NCBI RefSeq assembly: GCF_007644045.2 | Contig: NZ_VMDW02000118.1 | Location: 1-64,000, forward strand | Direction: 5' to 3' | DNA: 64,000 nt | Origin: Vogesella urethralis | GTDB lineage: Bacteria; Pseudomonadota; Gammaproteobacteria; Burkholderiales; Chromobacteriaceae | Part shown: piece after piece, positions 16,968-25,483 of the stretch | Numbering within the stretch: position 1 is the first letter of the stretch | Layout of the letters: every line of letters begins with the position of its first letter | Notes under the pieces: generated by a model | What the model was told of the DNA's origin: nothing | Seen by the model: the letters and a program-made list of their open reading frames with translations, nothing else | Database searches by the model: none | Program-made: the position numbers and the translations under genes

Positions 16968-19784
16968 ATGCGTTACTCGCTACGAACGCTGTTGCCGTTG
17001 ACGGTCACCCTGTTTCTGTTGCTGACCATGCTCGGCGCCTACGGTGTGGCCGAACAGGGCCGGCAGCAGCAGGCCATGCGTGACGTCAGCCTTACCGCAC
17101 AGAAAGACGCCTACCACCTGTTGCAGGAGCTGACCCGCGCTACGCCCGGCCAGATCAGCGATACCATCATGCTGCTGGCAACCGATGCCCGCATGGTGCG
17201 TTTGGCGGTGGCCAACCAGCGCGGGCAGATCGCCTACGCCAGCGACCCGCGCTTGCTTGGTCGTGCGCTGGCCAGCCTGGACGATGTGCCCGCCGGTTTG
17301 CTGGCCCAGGCCAGCCAGCACAGCCTGGCCGTATTGCAGCCAGACCCGGACGCCTTGCTGTTCCATCTGGCGGTGTCGGTGCCCGATGACGGGGCCACTG
17401 GTTTGCGCGGTAGCCCGCGCGGCATGCTGCTGCTGAAGTACGATCTGTCGGCACAGATGGCGATGGAGCGCAGCAAGCTGCGCGGCAGCTTTGTGTTGCC
17501 CGGCCTGATGCTGGTGGCCTTGCTGCTGGTGTTGTACCTGCTGATCTGGCTGTACGTGGCCAAGCCACTGGCCAACCTGCAAGCCGCCGCGCTGCAGCTG
17601 GCGCGCGACGGCCATGCGCCACAGTTGCCGGTGCAGGGCCTGCGCGAAACCCGCGCCGTATGCGAAGCGTTCAACACCATGCAACAGCAGTTGCAGCAGA
17701 TGCTGGCCGAACTGGCCGAGCGCGAGCGGCGCGCCACCCGTTTGGCGATGGAGCAGGAGGCCTTGCTGCAGGCCAGCCCCGATTTGCTGTTCGAACTGAG
17801 CGCCGATGGCCGATACCTGCAAGTGTGGTCGCATACTGCCAGCGACAAGCTGGTGTCGCCGCGCGACATGCTGTTGGGCAAGTACGTGCACGAGGTGATG
17901 CCGGCCGAGCAGGCAGCGGTAGTGGCCCAGGTGCTGCTGGAGGCGTTGCGCGATGGCGAATCGTTCGGGCGCCAGATCATGCTGACCTTGCCCGGCGGCG
18001 TGCACTGGTTCGAACTGTCGGCAGCGCGCAAGCTGTCGCCCGGCGGCAACGAAAGCTGCATCATCGTGTCGCGCGACATTACCCAGCGCCGGCGTGACGA
18101 AGAAGCGCTGGCCTTGTGGGCCAGGGTGATGGCGGCGGCGCATAACGGCATCCTGATTACCGACGGCCATCAGCGCATCATCGAGGTGAATGCAGCGTTT
18201 ACCCGTATCACCGGCTACACGCTGGACGATGTGCGCGGCCAACGTCCCAGCGTATTGTCTTCCGGCCGCCACGACGCGGCTTTTTACCAGCGTATCTGGC
18301 AAGAAATCGAAGCCAACGGCCACTGGCAGGGCGAAATCTGGAACCGGCGCAAAGATGGCGTGATTTTCCCGGAGTGGCAGTCCATCTCCTGCGTGCGTGG
18401 CGACGACGGCCAGATCAGCCACTACATCAGCGTGTTCAGCGATATCAGCAGCCAGAAGGAGTCGGAAGAGTACATCCGCCGCCTGGCGTACTACGACAAC
18501 CTGACCGGCCTGGCCAACCGTGCCTTGCTGGGCGACCACGCCGCGCAAGCACTGACCATGCTGCGTGCCCACGGCACTACGCTGGCACTGATGTTCATCG
18601 ACCTGGACCGTTTCAAGAACATCAACGATACGCTGGGCCACAGTGTGGGTGACTTGCTGCTGCAGCAGGTTGGCCGCAGGCTGGCCGGCCTGGTGCGCGA
18701 GCGCGATACGCTGTCACGGCTGGGTGGCGACGAGTTCATCGTGCTGCTGCCGGAAACCGGCGAAGCCGAAGCCGCGCACTGGGCCGAGCAGGTGGTGGCC
18801 GAGTTGTCGCGCCCGTATCAGATTGCCGGCTACGACATGGTGGTGACGCCATCCATCGGCATTGCCATGGCGCCCACCGACGGTGACACGCTGGAAGTGC
18901 TGCTACGCAGTGCCGACGCCGCCATGTACCGCGCCAAGGACGAAGGCCGCAACGGGTTCCGCTTCTTTGCCAGCCACATGCAGCAGCGCACGGTCAACCG
19001 TTTGCGACTGGAGGCCGACTTGCGCAACGCCATCAGCCAGGGCGAGCTGCTGCTGCACTACCAGCCGCAATGCACGCTGGACGGGCAGCTGGTGGGCGTG
19101 GAAGCGTTGGTGCGCTGGCAGCACCCGGCGCTGGGCATGATTGCGCCGGGCGAGTTCATTCCGCTGGCCGAAGAAAGCGGCCTGGTGGTGCCGCTGGGCA
19201 GCTGGGTAATGCACGAGGCCATCCGCCAGCTGGCGGCCTGGCGCGAGGCCGGCGTGGCGGTACCGCAGGTGGCGGTCAACCTGTCGGCGCTGCAATTCCG
19301 CCAGCCGCAGCTGGTGCAGCAGGTGCAGGATTGCCTGCAACAGGCCGGCGTGCCGGCCGCGTGCCTGGAGCTGGAGCTGACCGAAAGCGTGGTGCTGAAC
19401 GACCCGGACGAGGCGCTGGCACTGATGGAGCGCTTGCACGCGCTGGGCGTGCGCTTGTCGATCGACGACTTCGGCACCGGCTATTCGTCGCTGAACTACC
19501 TGCGCCGCTTCCCCATCGACCGCCTGAAGATCGACCGCAGCTTCATCCTCGATCTGGACAACGACCCGCGCGGCGCCGCCATCGTGGAGGCCATCGTCAG
19601 CCTGTCGCGCTCGCTGGGCTTTGTCACTATTGCCGAAGGGGTGGAAACCGCCCACCAGTTGGCGCAGCTGCGCCGGCTGCATTGCGACGAGGTGCAGGGT
19701 TACTACTATGCCCGCCCGATGTCGGCGCCACAGTTGGCCGCATGGCTGCAGCAGCGCACCGGCGAGGGCGTGCAGCCTGCCTGA
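16968..19784 (+). CDS. Membrane PAS-PAS-GGDEF-EAL c-di-GMP enzyme
   Basis: A 938-residue inner-membrane protein. TM1 lies around residues 8-27, a periplasmic domain at about 28-172, TM2 at about 174-197, a HAMP-like linker with coiled coil to about 262, PAS domains at about 266-375 and 385-500, GGDEF at about 505-665 and EAL at about 680-930. Active-site GGDEF is intact (586-590), with an RxxD inhibitory site (RERD, 577-580). The EAL motif (712-714) plus DDFGTGYSS and KIDRSFI are also present, so both synthesis and hydrolysis of c-di-GMP are possible. The ATG at 16968 follows GGGAGGG and lies one base after the binding-protein stop. That layout suggests ligand-controlled c-di-GMP turnover. 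Confidence 0.93.
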   Translation: MRYSLRTLLPLTVTLFLLLTMLGAYGVAEQGRQQQAMRDVSLTAQKDAYHLLQELTRATPGQISDTIMLLATDARMVRLAVANQRGQIAYASDPRLLGRALASLDDVPAGLLAQASQHSLAVLQPDPDALLFHLAVSVPDDGATGLRGSPRGMLLLKYDLSAQMAMERSKLRGSFVLPGLMLVALLLVLYLLIWLYVAKPLANLQAAALQLARDGHAPQLPVQGLRETRAVCEAFNTMQQQLQQMLAELAERERRATRLAMEQEALLQASPDLLFELSADGRYLQVWSHTASDKLVSPRDMLLGKYVHEVMPAEQAAVVAQVLLEALRDGESFGRQIMLTLPGGVHWFELSAARKLSPGGNESCIIVSRDITQRRRDEEALALWARVMAAAHNGILITDGHQRIIEVNAAFTRITGYTLDDVRGQRPSVLSSGRHDAAFYQRIWQEIEANGHWQGEIWNRRKDGVIFPEWQSISCVRGDDGQISHYISVFSDISSQKESEEYIRRLAYYDNLTGLANRALLGDHAAQALTMLRAHGTTLALMFIDLDRFKNINDTLGHSVGDLLLQQVGRRLAGLVRERDTLSRLGGDEFIVLLPETGEAEAAHWAEQVVAELSRPYQIAGYDMVVTPSIGIAMAPTDGDTLEVLLRSADAAMYRAKDEGRNGFRFFASHMQQRTVNRLRLEADLRNAISQGELLLHYQPQCTLDGQLVGVEALVRWQHPALGMIAPGEFIPLAEESGLVVPLGSWVMHEAIRQLAAWREAGVAVPQVAVNLSALQFRQPQLVQQVQDCLQQAGVPAACLELELTESVVLNDPDEALALMERLHALGVRLSIDDFGTGYSSLNYLRRFPIDRLKIDRSFILDLDNDPRGAAIVEAIVSLSRSLGFVTIAEGVETAHQLAQLRRLHCDEVQGYYYARPMSAPQLAAWLQQRTGEGVQPA

Positions 19785-19808
19785 GCCGTCTGGCGCGGTG
19801 CGGCCGTG

Positions 19809-19843
19809 AAAAGGCCGCCCACTGGCAAGTGGGCGGCTTTTTT
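19809..19843. terminator. Bidirectional terminator between the GGDEF-EAL gene and trpE
   Basis: GCCGCCCACT and AGTGGGCGGC pair around GGCA, with A-rich and T-rich flanks, between converging genes. Confidence 0.9.
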
Positions 19844-19858
19844 GTGACCAAAGTGCGA

Positions 19859-21322
19859 TCAGGCGTCCAGGCCGTCTTGTACCAGCTGGGCGGCGCGCAC
19901 CACGGCGCGGGCCTTGTTCTGGGTTTCTTCCCATTCCGACTGCGGTACCGAATCGGCCACCACGCCGGCGCCGGACTGCACGTACAGCACCTCGTTCTTG
20001 ATGACGGCGGTGCGGATGGCAATGGCCAGGTCCATGTCGCCGGTAAAGCCCAGGTAGCCGACGGCGCCACCGTACACGCCGCGCTTGGTGGGCTCGAACT
20101 CGTCGATGATTTCCATGGCGCGCACTTTCGGGGCGCCGGACAGCGTGCCGGCCGGGAAGGTGGCTTTCAGGATATCGATATTGGAGACGTCCGGCTTCAC
20201 CGTACCTTCCACGCTGGACACGATGTGCATTACGTGCGAGTAGCGTTCGATCACCATATTGTCGGTGATCTTCACGCTGCCGGTATCGGCCACGCGGCCA
20301 ACGTCGTTGCGGCCCAGGTCCATCAGCATCACATGTTCGGCGATTTCTTTCGGGTCGGCCAGCAGGTCTTCCGCCAGTGCCTGGTCTTCTTCGCGCGTTT
20401 TGCCGCGCGGGCGGGTGCCGGCGATGGGGCGTACGGTGACGGTGTCGTTCTCGCGGCGTACCAGGATCTCCGGCGAGGCGCCTACCACGTGGAAGTCGTC
20501 GAAGTGGTAGAAGAACATGTACGGCGACGGGTTCAGGCTGCGCAGCGCACGGTACAGCGACAGCGGCGAGTCGGTAAACGGCATGCTCATGCGCTGGGCC
20601 AGCACCACCTGCATGATGTCGCCGTCCAGGATGTAGTGCTTGGCGTTGGCCACGTCACGTTTGAACGCCTCTTCACCGTACTCGCTTTGCGCGGTGGTCT
20701 GCGCCGACGGCAGCGACAGCGGGATGGCCACGTTGTCGCGCAGGCGGGCGCGCAGCTGCGCCAAGCGGGCGTTGGCCTTGGGCAGCGCGTTCGGCACCGC
20801 CGGGTCGGCGTAGACCACCAGGTACAGCTTGCCGGACAGGTTGTCCACCACCGCCAGCTCTTCGGACAGCATCAGCAGGATGTCGGGGGTGCCCACCGGG
20901 TCGGGCTTTTGCGTGGCGGCCAGGCGGCGCTCCACGTAGCGCACGGTGTCGTAGCCGAAGTAGCCCACCAGGCCGCCGGTAAAACGCGGTAAGCCGGCGA
21001 TAGGCGGGGTGTTGAAGCGCTGGCTGAACTCTTCGATGAAGGTAAGCGGGTTGCCCTCGTAGCGTTCGATCACCTTGTCGCCGTATTCCACCTGCACGCT
21101 GTGGCCTTGCACGCGCAGGCGGGTGGTGGCCGGCAGGCCGATGAAGGAGTAGCGGCCGGAGCGCTCGCCGCCTACTACCGATTCCAGCAGGTAGGAGTAG
21201 GGCTGGTTGGCCAGCTTCAGGTACACCGACAGCGGGGTGTCCAGGTCGGCGAACAGTTCGAGGGTAACGGGAATGCGGTTGTAGCCGGCCTGGGCCAGCT
21301 CGTTGAAGGCTTGCGGTGTCAT
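19859..21322 (-). CDS. trpE: Anthranilate synthase component I TrpE
   Basis: First step of tryptophan synthesis, converting chorismate to anthranilate with the TrpG amidotransferase. It has 487 residues. Chorismate-binding motifs include [40 protein letters not shown] and [14 protein letters not shown]. The feedback region near the N terminus shows [18 protein letters not shown], containing the LLES motif that binds tryptophan in known enzymes. The ATG at 21322 is chosen over an in-frame ATG at 21400 that would overlap the candidate leader peptide. trpG is not adjacent downstream; the next gene is convergent. gph lies upstream on the same strand. Confidence 0.96.
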   Translation of the reverse strand: MTPQAFNELAQAGYNRIPVTLELFADLDTPLSVYLKLANQPYSYLLESVVGGERSGRYSFIGLPATTRLRVQGHSVQVEYGDKVIERYEGNPLTFIEEFSQRFNTPPIAGLPRFTGGLVGYFGYDTVRYVERRLAATQKPDPVGTPDILLMLSEELAVVDNLSGKLYLVVYADPAVPNALPKANARLAQLRARLRDNVAIPLSLPSAQTTAQSEYGEEAFKRDVANAKHYILDGDIMQVVLAQRMSMPFTDSPLSLYRALRSLNPSPYMFFYHFDDFHVVGASPEILVRRENDTVTVRPIAGTRPRGKTREEDQALAEDLLADPKEIAEHVMLMDLGRNDVGRVADTGSVKITDNMVIERYSHVMHIVSSVEGTVKPDVSNIDILKATFPAGTLSGAPKVRAMEIIDEFEPTKRGVYGGAVGYLGFTGDMDLAIAIRTAVIKNEVLYVQSGAGVVADSVPQSEWEETQNKARAVVRAAQLVQDGLDA

Positions 21323-21374
21323 GCTAGTGTCCAATGGTGTCAGTGCGGTCTTGAGGGAGGCGGCGAGGGGAGGA

Positions 21375-21419
21375 CTAGCGTTGCCATCGCCAGCTGGCAC
21401 GATTGGGCAGGAATTTCAT
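21375..21419 (-). CDS. trpL: Candidate trp leader peptide with Trp-Arg-Trp
   Basis: In the 185-bp gap before trpE, ATG at 21419 opens a 14-codon frame, [14 protein letters not shown], then TAG. Two tryptophans in three codons, right before trpE, is what an attenuator leader looks like. The codons fall in a small hairpin (TGCCA with TGGCA). I see no clear terminator stem with U-tract in the 53 bases before the trpE start and only a poor ribosome binding site, so the mechanism, if real, is not the textbook one. Confidence 0.45.
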   Translation of the reverse strand: MKFLPNRASWRWQR

Positions 21420-21507
21420 GATGTAAGCAGGCTATCGGTTGGTTGGGTATGCAGGGCTATTGTGTCGCAAAAGCCGGCCGCCGTACAGGCGGCGCGGCAG
21501 TGCAGCA

Positions 21508-22203
21508 TTACATGCGCACGTTGGCGTGCGGGTCGCCCGATTTTTTCAGCAGCGCAAACAGCTCGACCAGGCTATCCACGGTGAGGTCGGCGCCCAGCGT
21601 GGCCGCATCGCGGTAACCGTAGCTGACGGCCACCGCCAGCGCGCCGGCCTTGTTGGCGCACAGGATGTCGTTTTCCGAGTCGCCAACCATGATCATCTCT
21701 TGTGGCTTGACGTTCAGTACCGCCGCAGCGTGCAGCAGTGGCAGCGCCGACGGCTTTTTCTCCGGCAGGCTGTCGCCGCCCAGAATCATGCTGAAGGCGC
21801 TGTCGATGCCCAGCTCGGCCAGCAGCGGCACGGCCAGACGGTGCGATTTGTTGGTGATCACCACCAGCGGTAGCTCCAGGCTGCGCAGCAGGTTCAGCGC
21901 CTCGGCCACACCGGGGTACATGCGGGTGTGTACGGTCAGGTGGGCGTGGTAATGCTGGATGAACAGCGTGAAGCCCTTGGCCCACAGTGCCTCGTCGGCC
22001 TGGCCGTCCTTGTCGTCGGTCAGTGCGCGGTGCACCAGGCTGGCGACGCCGTCGCCGACGTGGCTTTTGATGCGCTCGGCGTCCAGCTGCGGCAGGTCCA
22101 GCGCCTGGCGCATGGCGTTGGCGCTGGCGGCCAGGTCGGCAATGGAGTCCACCAGGGTGCCGTCCAGGTCGAAGGCGATGGCTTTGATGTGTTTGAGGTT
22201 CAT
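21508..22203 (-). CDS. gph: Phosphoglycolate phosphatase, HAD family
   Basis: Removes phosphate from 2-phosphoglycolate formed during DNA repair and oxygenation side reactions. It has 231 residues. HAD motif I is IAFDLDGTLVDS, motif II is in LVVITNKSHR, and motifs III/IV are PEKKPSALP and MIMVGDSENDI. The ATG at 22203 is used since the longer frame extends into the promoter of the divergent lipoprotein gene. A gph-trpE order is common in related bacteria. Confidence 0.92.
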   Translation of the reverse strand: MNLKHIKAIAFDLDGTLVDSIADLAASANAMRQALDLPQLDAERIKSHVGDGVASLVHRALTDDKDGQADEALWAKGFTLFIQHYHAHLTVHTRMYPGVAEALNLLRSLELPLVVITNKSHRLAVPLLAELGIDSAFSMILGGDSLPEKKPSALPLLHAAAVLNVKPQEMIMVGDSENDILCANKAGALAVAVSYGYRDAATLGADLTVDSLVELFALLKKSGDPHANVRM

Positions 22204-22336
22204 GGTTGTCGCGTAAGGCAGAGAGGCCAGCCATTGTACAGGATGGCACCCGGCCTTGTGCCGCCGGGCGGGCTTGTCTATCATCCCCGCTTTCTTTTGT
22301 CATGCGGCTGCGCGCGCAGCCGGCCCGGAGATGCCC

Positions 22337-23467
22337 ATGTTTACCCCCCGCCGTCTTGCCTTGTCCGTCATGCTCGCCGTTGCCCTCACCGGCTGCGCCA
22401 CCGCGCCGCTGGACGGCAAGAGCGCCGACGCTGCGGCCATCTACACGCTGCAACACAACGCGATGGACAGCCGTTACAACTTCAGCGGCGATGTGCGTGT
22501 AGCCGAGCTGCAAGTGCCGGACGAGCTGGGCCGCCTGGCCGGCAAGGAGCTGGTGGGCGAGGTGGCGAAGTCGTTTAGCATGCAGGTAAGCGGCGCCATG
22601 GACCTGCCGGCCAACCGCATCGAGCTGGTTCCAACGTTGCGCTTTGCCCGCCCCAACCTGGAAAGCTGGGTGCGGGTGCCGATGCTGTTCGACATTGCGT
22701 CACTCACCGCCTGGGTAGACGCCTCGGCCGTGGATCTGGCCTTTCCGCAACTGAAGGGCAAGCTGATCAAGGTGAGCGCCCCGCAAGACAAAGTGGCCGA
22801 CCTGCCGGTACGCGCCATCCTGCGCGACATGCCGCTGATCATTGGCGAGGCTTACGCTGCGGTGGAAAAGAAAGCCTTCACCTTCCAGCCGCTGAGCGAG
22901 CAAGACCGCCAGCTGGGCGCTAGCTACCGCATTCGCCTGGCGCTGGACCCGGCGGCCGATGCCGCGCTCAGCCGCGACATGGCGGGCGGCATACTGGAGC
23001 GGGTGCAGCGTTACAGCCAGAACGACAAAGTGAAAAAATTTGCGGCCGACATGCTGGCTGACGTGGAAAGCAGCCGCGAAGCGCTGCAATCCGACAGCCA
23101 GACCGACCTGTTGATCAGCCGTCAGGCGCAGCTGTTGGGCATGCAGGAACAGCGCACGCTGACGCTGCCCAAGGTGCCGGGGCTGCGCATCGTGGTGAAG
23201 TCGCAGCTGGCGATGAGCAACCATGGCCAGCCGGTGTTCACCCTGCGCCCGGATGCGGCCAACGAGCTGACGCCGGAGCAGCTGAAGGCGCCGGACTGGT
23301 TCACCCTGTTCGGCCGCGGTAGCGCGCAGGCCGATGACGAGGCTGCCGACGCCGTGACTGAACCGCCAGCCGACGCAGCCGCCGAGGCGGTGCCGGCAGT
23401 GCCAGCCCAGCCGGCTGCCAAGGCGAAAAAGCCGGCCAAGCCGCCGCTGAAAAAACCGCGTCAATAA
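22337..23467 (+). CDS. Predicted lipoprotein of unknown function
   Basis: A 376-residue protein with a lipoprotein signal (MFTPRRLALSVMLAVALTGC, lipobox LTGC). The body is rich in beta-strand-like stretches and has no catalytic motif I recognise. The last 60 residues are low-complexity, acidic then alanine/proline/lysine-rich (PAQPAAKAKKPAKPP), a type of tail that could contact the wall or nucleic acid. The ATG at 22337 has GGAG six bases upstream; ATG at 22331 is too close to it. A terminator follows. Confidence 0.75.
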   Translation: MFTPRRLALSVMLAVALTGCATAPLDGKSADAAAIYTLQHNAMDSRYNFSGDVRVAELQVPDELGRLAGKELVGEVAKSFSMQVSGAMDLPANRIELVPTLRFARPNLESWVRVPMLFDIASLTAWVDASAVDLAFPQLKGKLIKVSAPQDKVADLPVRAILRDMPLIIGEAYAAVEKKAFTFQPLSEQDRQLGASYRIRLALDPAADAALSRDMAGGILERVQRYSQNDKVKKFAADMLADVESSREALQSDSQTDLLISRQAQLLGMQEQRTLTLPKVPGLRIVVKSQLAMSNHGQPVFTLRPDAANELTPEQLKAPDWFTLFGRGSAQADDEAADAVTEPPADAAAEAVPAVPAQPAAKAKKPAKPPLKKPRQ

Positions 23468-23481
23468 GCGCAGCATCCAGC

Positions 23482-23511
23482 AAAAAGCCGCCCGATCAGG
23501 GCGGCTTTTTT
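23482..23511. terminator. Bidirectional terminator after the lipoprotein gene
   Basis: AAAAAGCCGCCC and GGGCGGCTTTTTT pair around GATCA between converging genes. Confidence 0.93.
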
Positions 23512-23529
23512 ACGTGCTGGTGGCCGGGT

Positions 23530-24258
23530 TTACAGCTGGCGGATGTCTACCACCGGCTGGCTGCCGAACGCCGGGCTGGCCAGGTAGCGGCAGATGGCCG
23601 CGGCGCAGTCGGTGGGCTGCGTCAGCTGGCCGTCGGCCTTCAGCGCCGTGAAGCGCGGCAGGTTGGGGAAGTGTGCCGGGTCGGCGGCGCGGATCTCGCC
23701 CTGCATGCCGGTATCCACCACGCCGGGGTACAGCGACACCGCCAGCACCGGGTTGGCCGCCGTTTGTTGCTCCACCGCCAGCGTGCGGGTGAAGTGGTCC
23801 AGCCCGGCTTTGCTGGCGCAGTACACCGCCCAGCCCGGGTAAGGGTTGGCCGCAGCGCCGGACGAAATATTCAGCACGCGGCGCGGGCCGGCAAAGCCGG
23901 CGCTGTGCGCCACAAAAGCGTTGCACAGCACGACGGGGGCGGTGAGGTTCAGCGCCAGCGCCTGCTCCGCCGAGCCATCGGCAAAGCTGCCGACGCTGGC
24001 GATGGGCTGCACGGTGCCAGCGTTGTTGATCAGCGTCAGGCTGGTACAGCCGGCCAACTGGGCCAGCGCGCGCTCGGCCAGCAGCGGTAGCAGCTGGCTG
24101 TCGGCCAGGTCGGCGTCGATAGTGGCCAGTTGAGGGTGCGCCGGCAGCGGGCTGCAGTCACGCGCGATCGCCACCACGCGGCCACCGTCGGCCAGCAGCT
24201 GCGCTACCAGCGCGGCGCCTAGCCCGCGCGAGGCGCCGGTGACCAGATAGCCGTTCAC
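23530..24258 (-). CDS. Short-chain dehydrogenase/reductase, sepiapterin-reductase-like
   Basis: A 242-residue NAD(P)-dependent oxidoreductase. The cofactor motif is [14 protein letters not shown] at the N terminus, the NNAG motif is at about residue 78, and the catalytic Ser-Tyr-Lys set is [17 protein letters not shown] followed by [14 protein letters not shown] near residue 180 resembles yeast-type benzil/sepiapterin reductases. Its start overlaps the rpe stop by ATGA, so the two are co-translated. Substrate unknown. Confidence 0.88.
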   Translation of the reverse strand: MNGYLVTGASRGLGAALVAQLLADGGRVVAIARDCSPLPAHPQLATIDADLADSQLLPLLAERALAQLAGCTSLTLINNAGTVQPIASVGSFADGSAEQALALNLTAPVVLCNAFVAHSAGFAGPRRVLNISSGAAANPYPGWAVYCASKAGLDHFTRTLAVEQQTAANPVLAVSLYPGVVDTGMQGEIRAADPAHFPNLPRFTALKADGQLTQPTDCAAAICRYLASPAFGSQPVVDIRQL

Positions 24259-24941
24259 GCGCGGCCAACCTTGGCCAGCTCGGCGCGCATGGCATCGATG
24301 GTGGCCTTGTAGTCCGGCGTGTTGTAGATGGCGCTGCCGGCGACGAAGGTGTCGGCACCGGCGGCGGCGATCTCGGCGATGTTGTCGATCTTCACGCCGC
24401 CGTCCACTTCCAGCCAGATCTCGCCGCCGTGCTTGGCGGTGTATTCGTCAATGCGCAGGCGCGCGGCGCGCACTTTTTCCAGCGCGTGCGGGATGAACTT
24501 CTGGCCGCCAAAGCCGGGGTTCACCGACATGATCAGCACCATGTCGATCTTGTTCATCACGTGGTCCAGGTAGCTCAGCGGGGTGGCCGGGTTGAACACC
24601 AGGCCGGCTTTGCAGCCGGCTTCCTTGATCAGGCCCAGTGTACGGTCGATGTGCTCGGAGCCTTCCGGGTGGAAGGTGATGATGTCGGCACCGGCCTTGG
24701 CAAAGGCGGCAGCCAGCGCGTCTACCGGTTTCACCATCAGGTGCACGTCGATCGGCGCTCTGCTGTGCGGGCGGATGGCTTCGCAGAACATCGGGCCCAT
24801 GGTGAGGTTGGGTACGTAGTGATTGTCCATCACGTCGAAGTGGATGATGTCGGCGCCAGCGGCGATGACATTGCGCACTTCCTCGCCCAGACGGGCAAAG
24901 TCGGCGGACAGGATGGACGGTGCAATACGGTATTGGCTCAT
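24255..24941 (-). CDS. rpe: Ribulose-phosphate 3-epimerase
   Basis: Interconverts ribulose-5-phosphate and xylulose-5-phosphate in the pentose phosphate and Calvin routes. It has 228 residues in a TIM barrel. Signature stretches are [48 protein letters not shown] and [12 protein letters not shown]. The start at 24941 is family-typical ([14 protein letters not shown]). The promoter region contains a perfect 16-bp palindrome (24975-25016). Confidence 0.96.
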   Translation of the reverse strand: MSQYRIAPSILSADFARLGEEVRNVIAAGADIIHFDVMDNHYVPNLTMGPMFCEAIRPHSRAPIDVHLMVKPVDALAAAFAKAGADIITFHPEGSEHIDRTLGLIKEAGCKAGLVFNPATPLSYLDHVMNKIDMVLIMSVNPGFGGQKFIPHALEKVRAARLRIDEYTAKHGGEIWLEVDGGVKIDNIAEIAAAGADTFVAGSAIYNTPDYKATIDAMRAELAKVGRA

Positions 24942-24974
24942 GGCGGTGTACGGTGGCAAGGCTGGGAAAGGCGG

Positions 24975-25016
24975 CATTGTAAGCCATCGCGGCGCGGGGG
25001 GCGATGGCTTACAATG
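24975..25016. promoter_or_regulatory. Perfect 16-bp palindrome between rpe and apaG
   Basis: Left arm CATTGTAAGCCATCGC (24975-24990) and right arm GCGATGGCTTACAATG (25001-25016) are exact complements around a G-rich 10-base spacer. Each arm carries TACAAT reading outward, a good -10 match for each divergent gene. It could be a shared operator, a cruciform, or a 5' hairpin on either transcript. As it lies upstream of both genes, it is not a terminator for them. Confidence 0.7.
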
Positions 25017-25083
25017 CGAGCTTGGATTGTCATCCGCCGCCGTGTCATCGGCGCGCCAGACTGCGTTGTTACCGGGAGTTGCC

Positions 25084-25461
25084 GTGAGCCAGACCTACCA
25101 CATTACCGTGAGTGCCGAAGCCTTCTACCAGGAAGCCGAATCCAGCGTAGCCGAAGATCGCTACGCTTTTGCCTACCGCATTACCATCCGCAATACCGGC
25201 AGTGCGCCGGCCAGGCTGCTGTCGCGGCACTGGATCATTACCGACGCCACCGGCCGGGTGCAGGAAGTGCGCGGCATGGGCGTAATCGGCGAGCACCCGC
25301 ACCTGCAGCCGGGCGAGAGCTATAGCTACACCAGCGGTGCCATGCTGAATACCCCGTACGGCAGCATGAAGGGCAGCTACCGCATGGAGGCCGACGACGG
25401 CCACGCCTTTGACGCCGATATCCCCGAATTCCACCTGCTGGCGCCGCGCGTACTGCACTGA
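25084..25461 (+). CDS. apaG: ApaG protein (CorD)
   Basis: A 125-residue fibronectin-like protein of the ApaG/CorD family, linked in enterobacteria to magnesium/cobalt efflux and Ap4A phenotypes; its chemistry is unknown. Hallmarks are [51 protein letters not shown] and GSMKGSYRM. The start is GTG at 25084 with GGGAG upstream; the upstream ATG frame would enter the palindrome and rpe. An exporter gene begins 22 bases after its stop. Confidence 0.93.
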   Translation: MSQTYHITVSAEAFYQEAESSVAEDRYAFAYRITIRNTGSAPARLLSRHWIITDATGRVQEVRGMGVIGEHPHLQPGESYSYTSGAMLNTPYGSMKGSYRMEADDGHAFDADIPEFHLLAPRVLH

Positions 25462-25483
25462 ACCAGCCTGACCGAAAGCCTGC

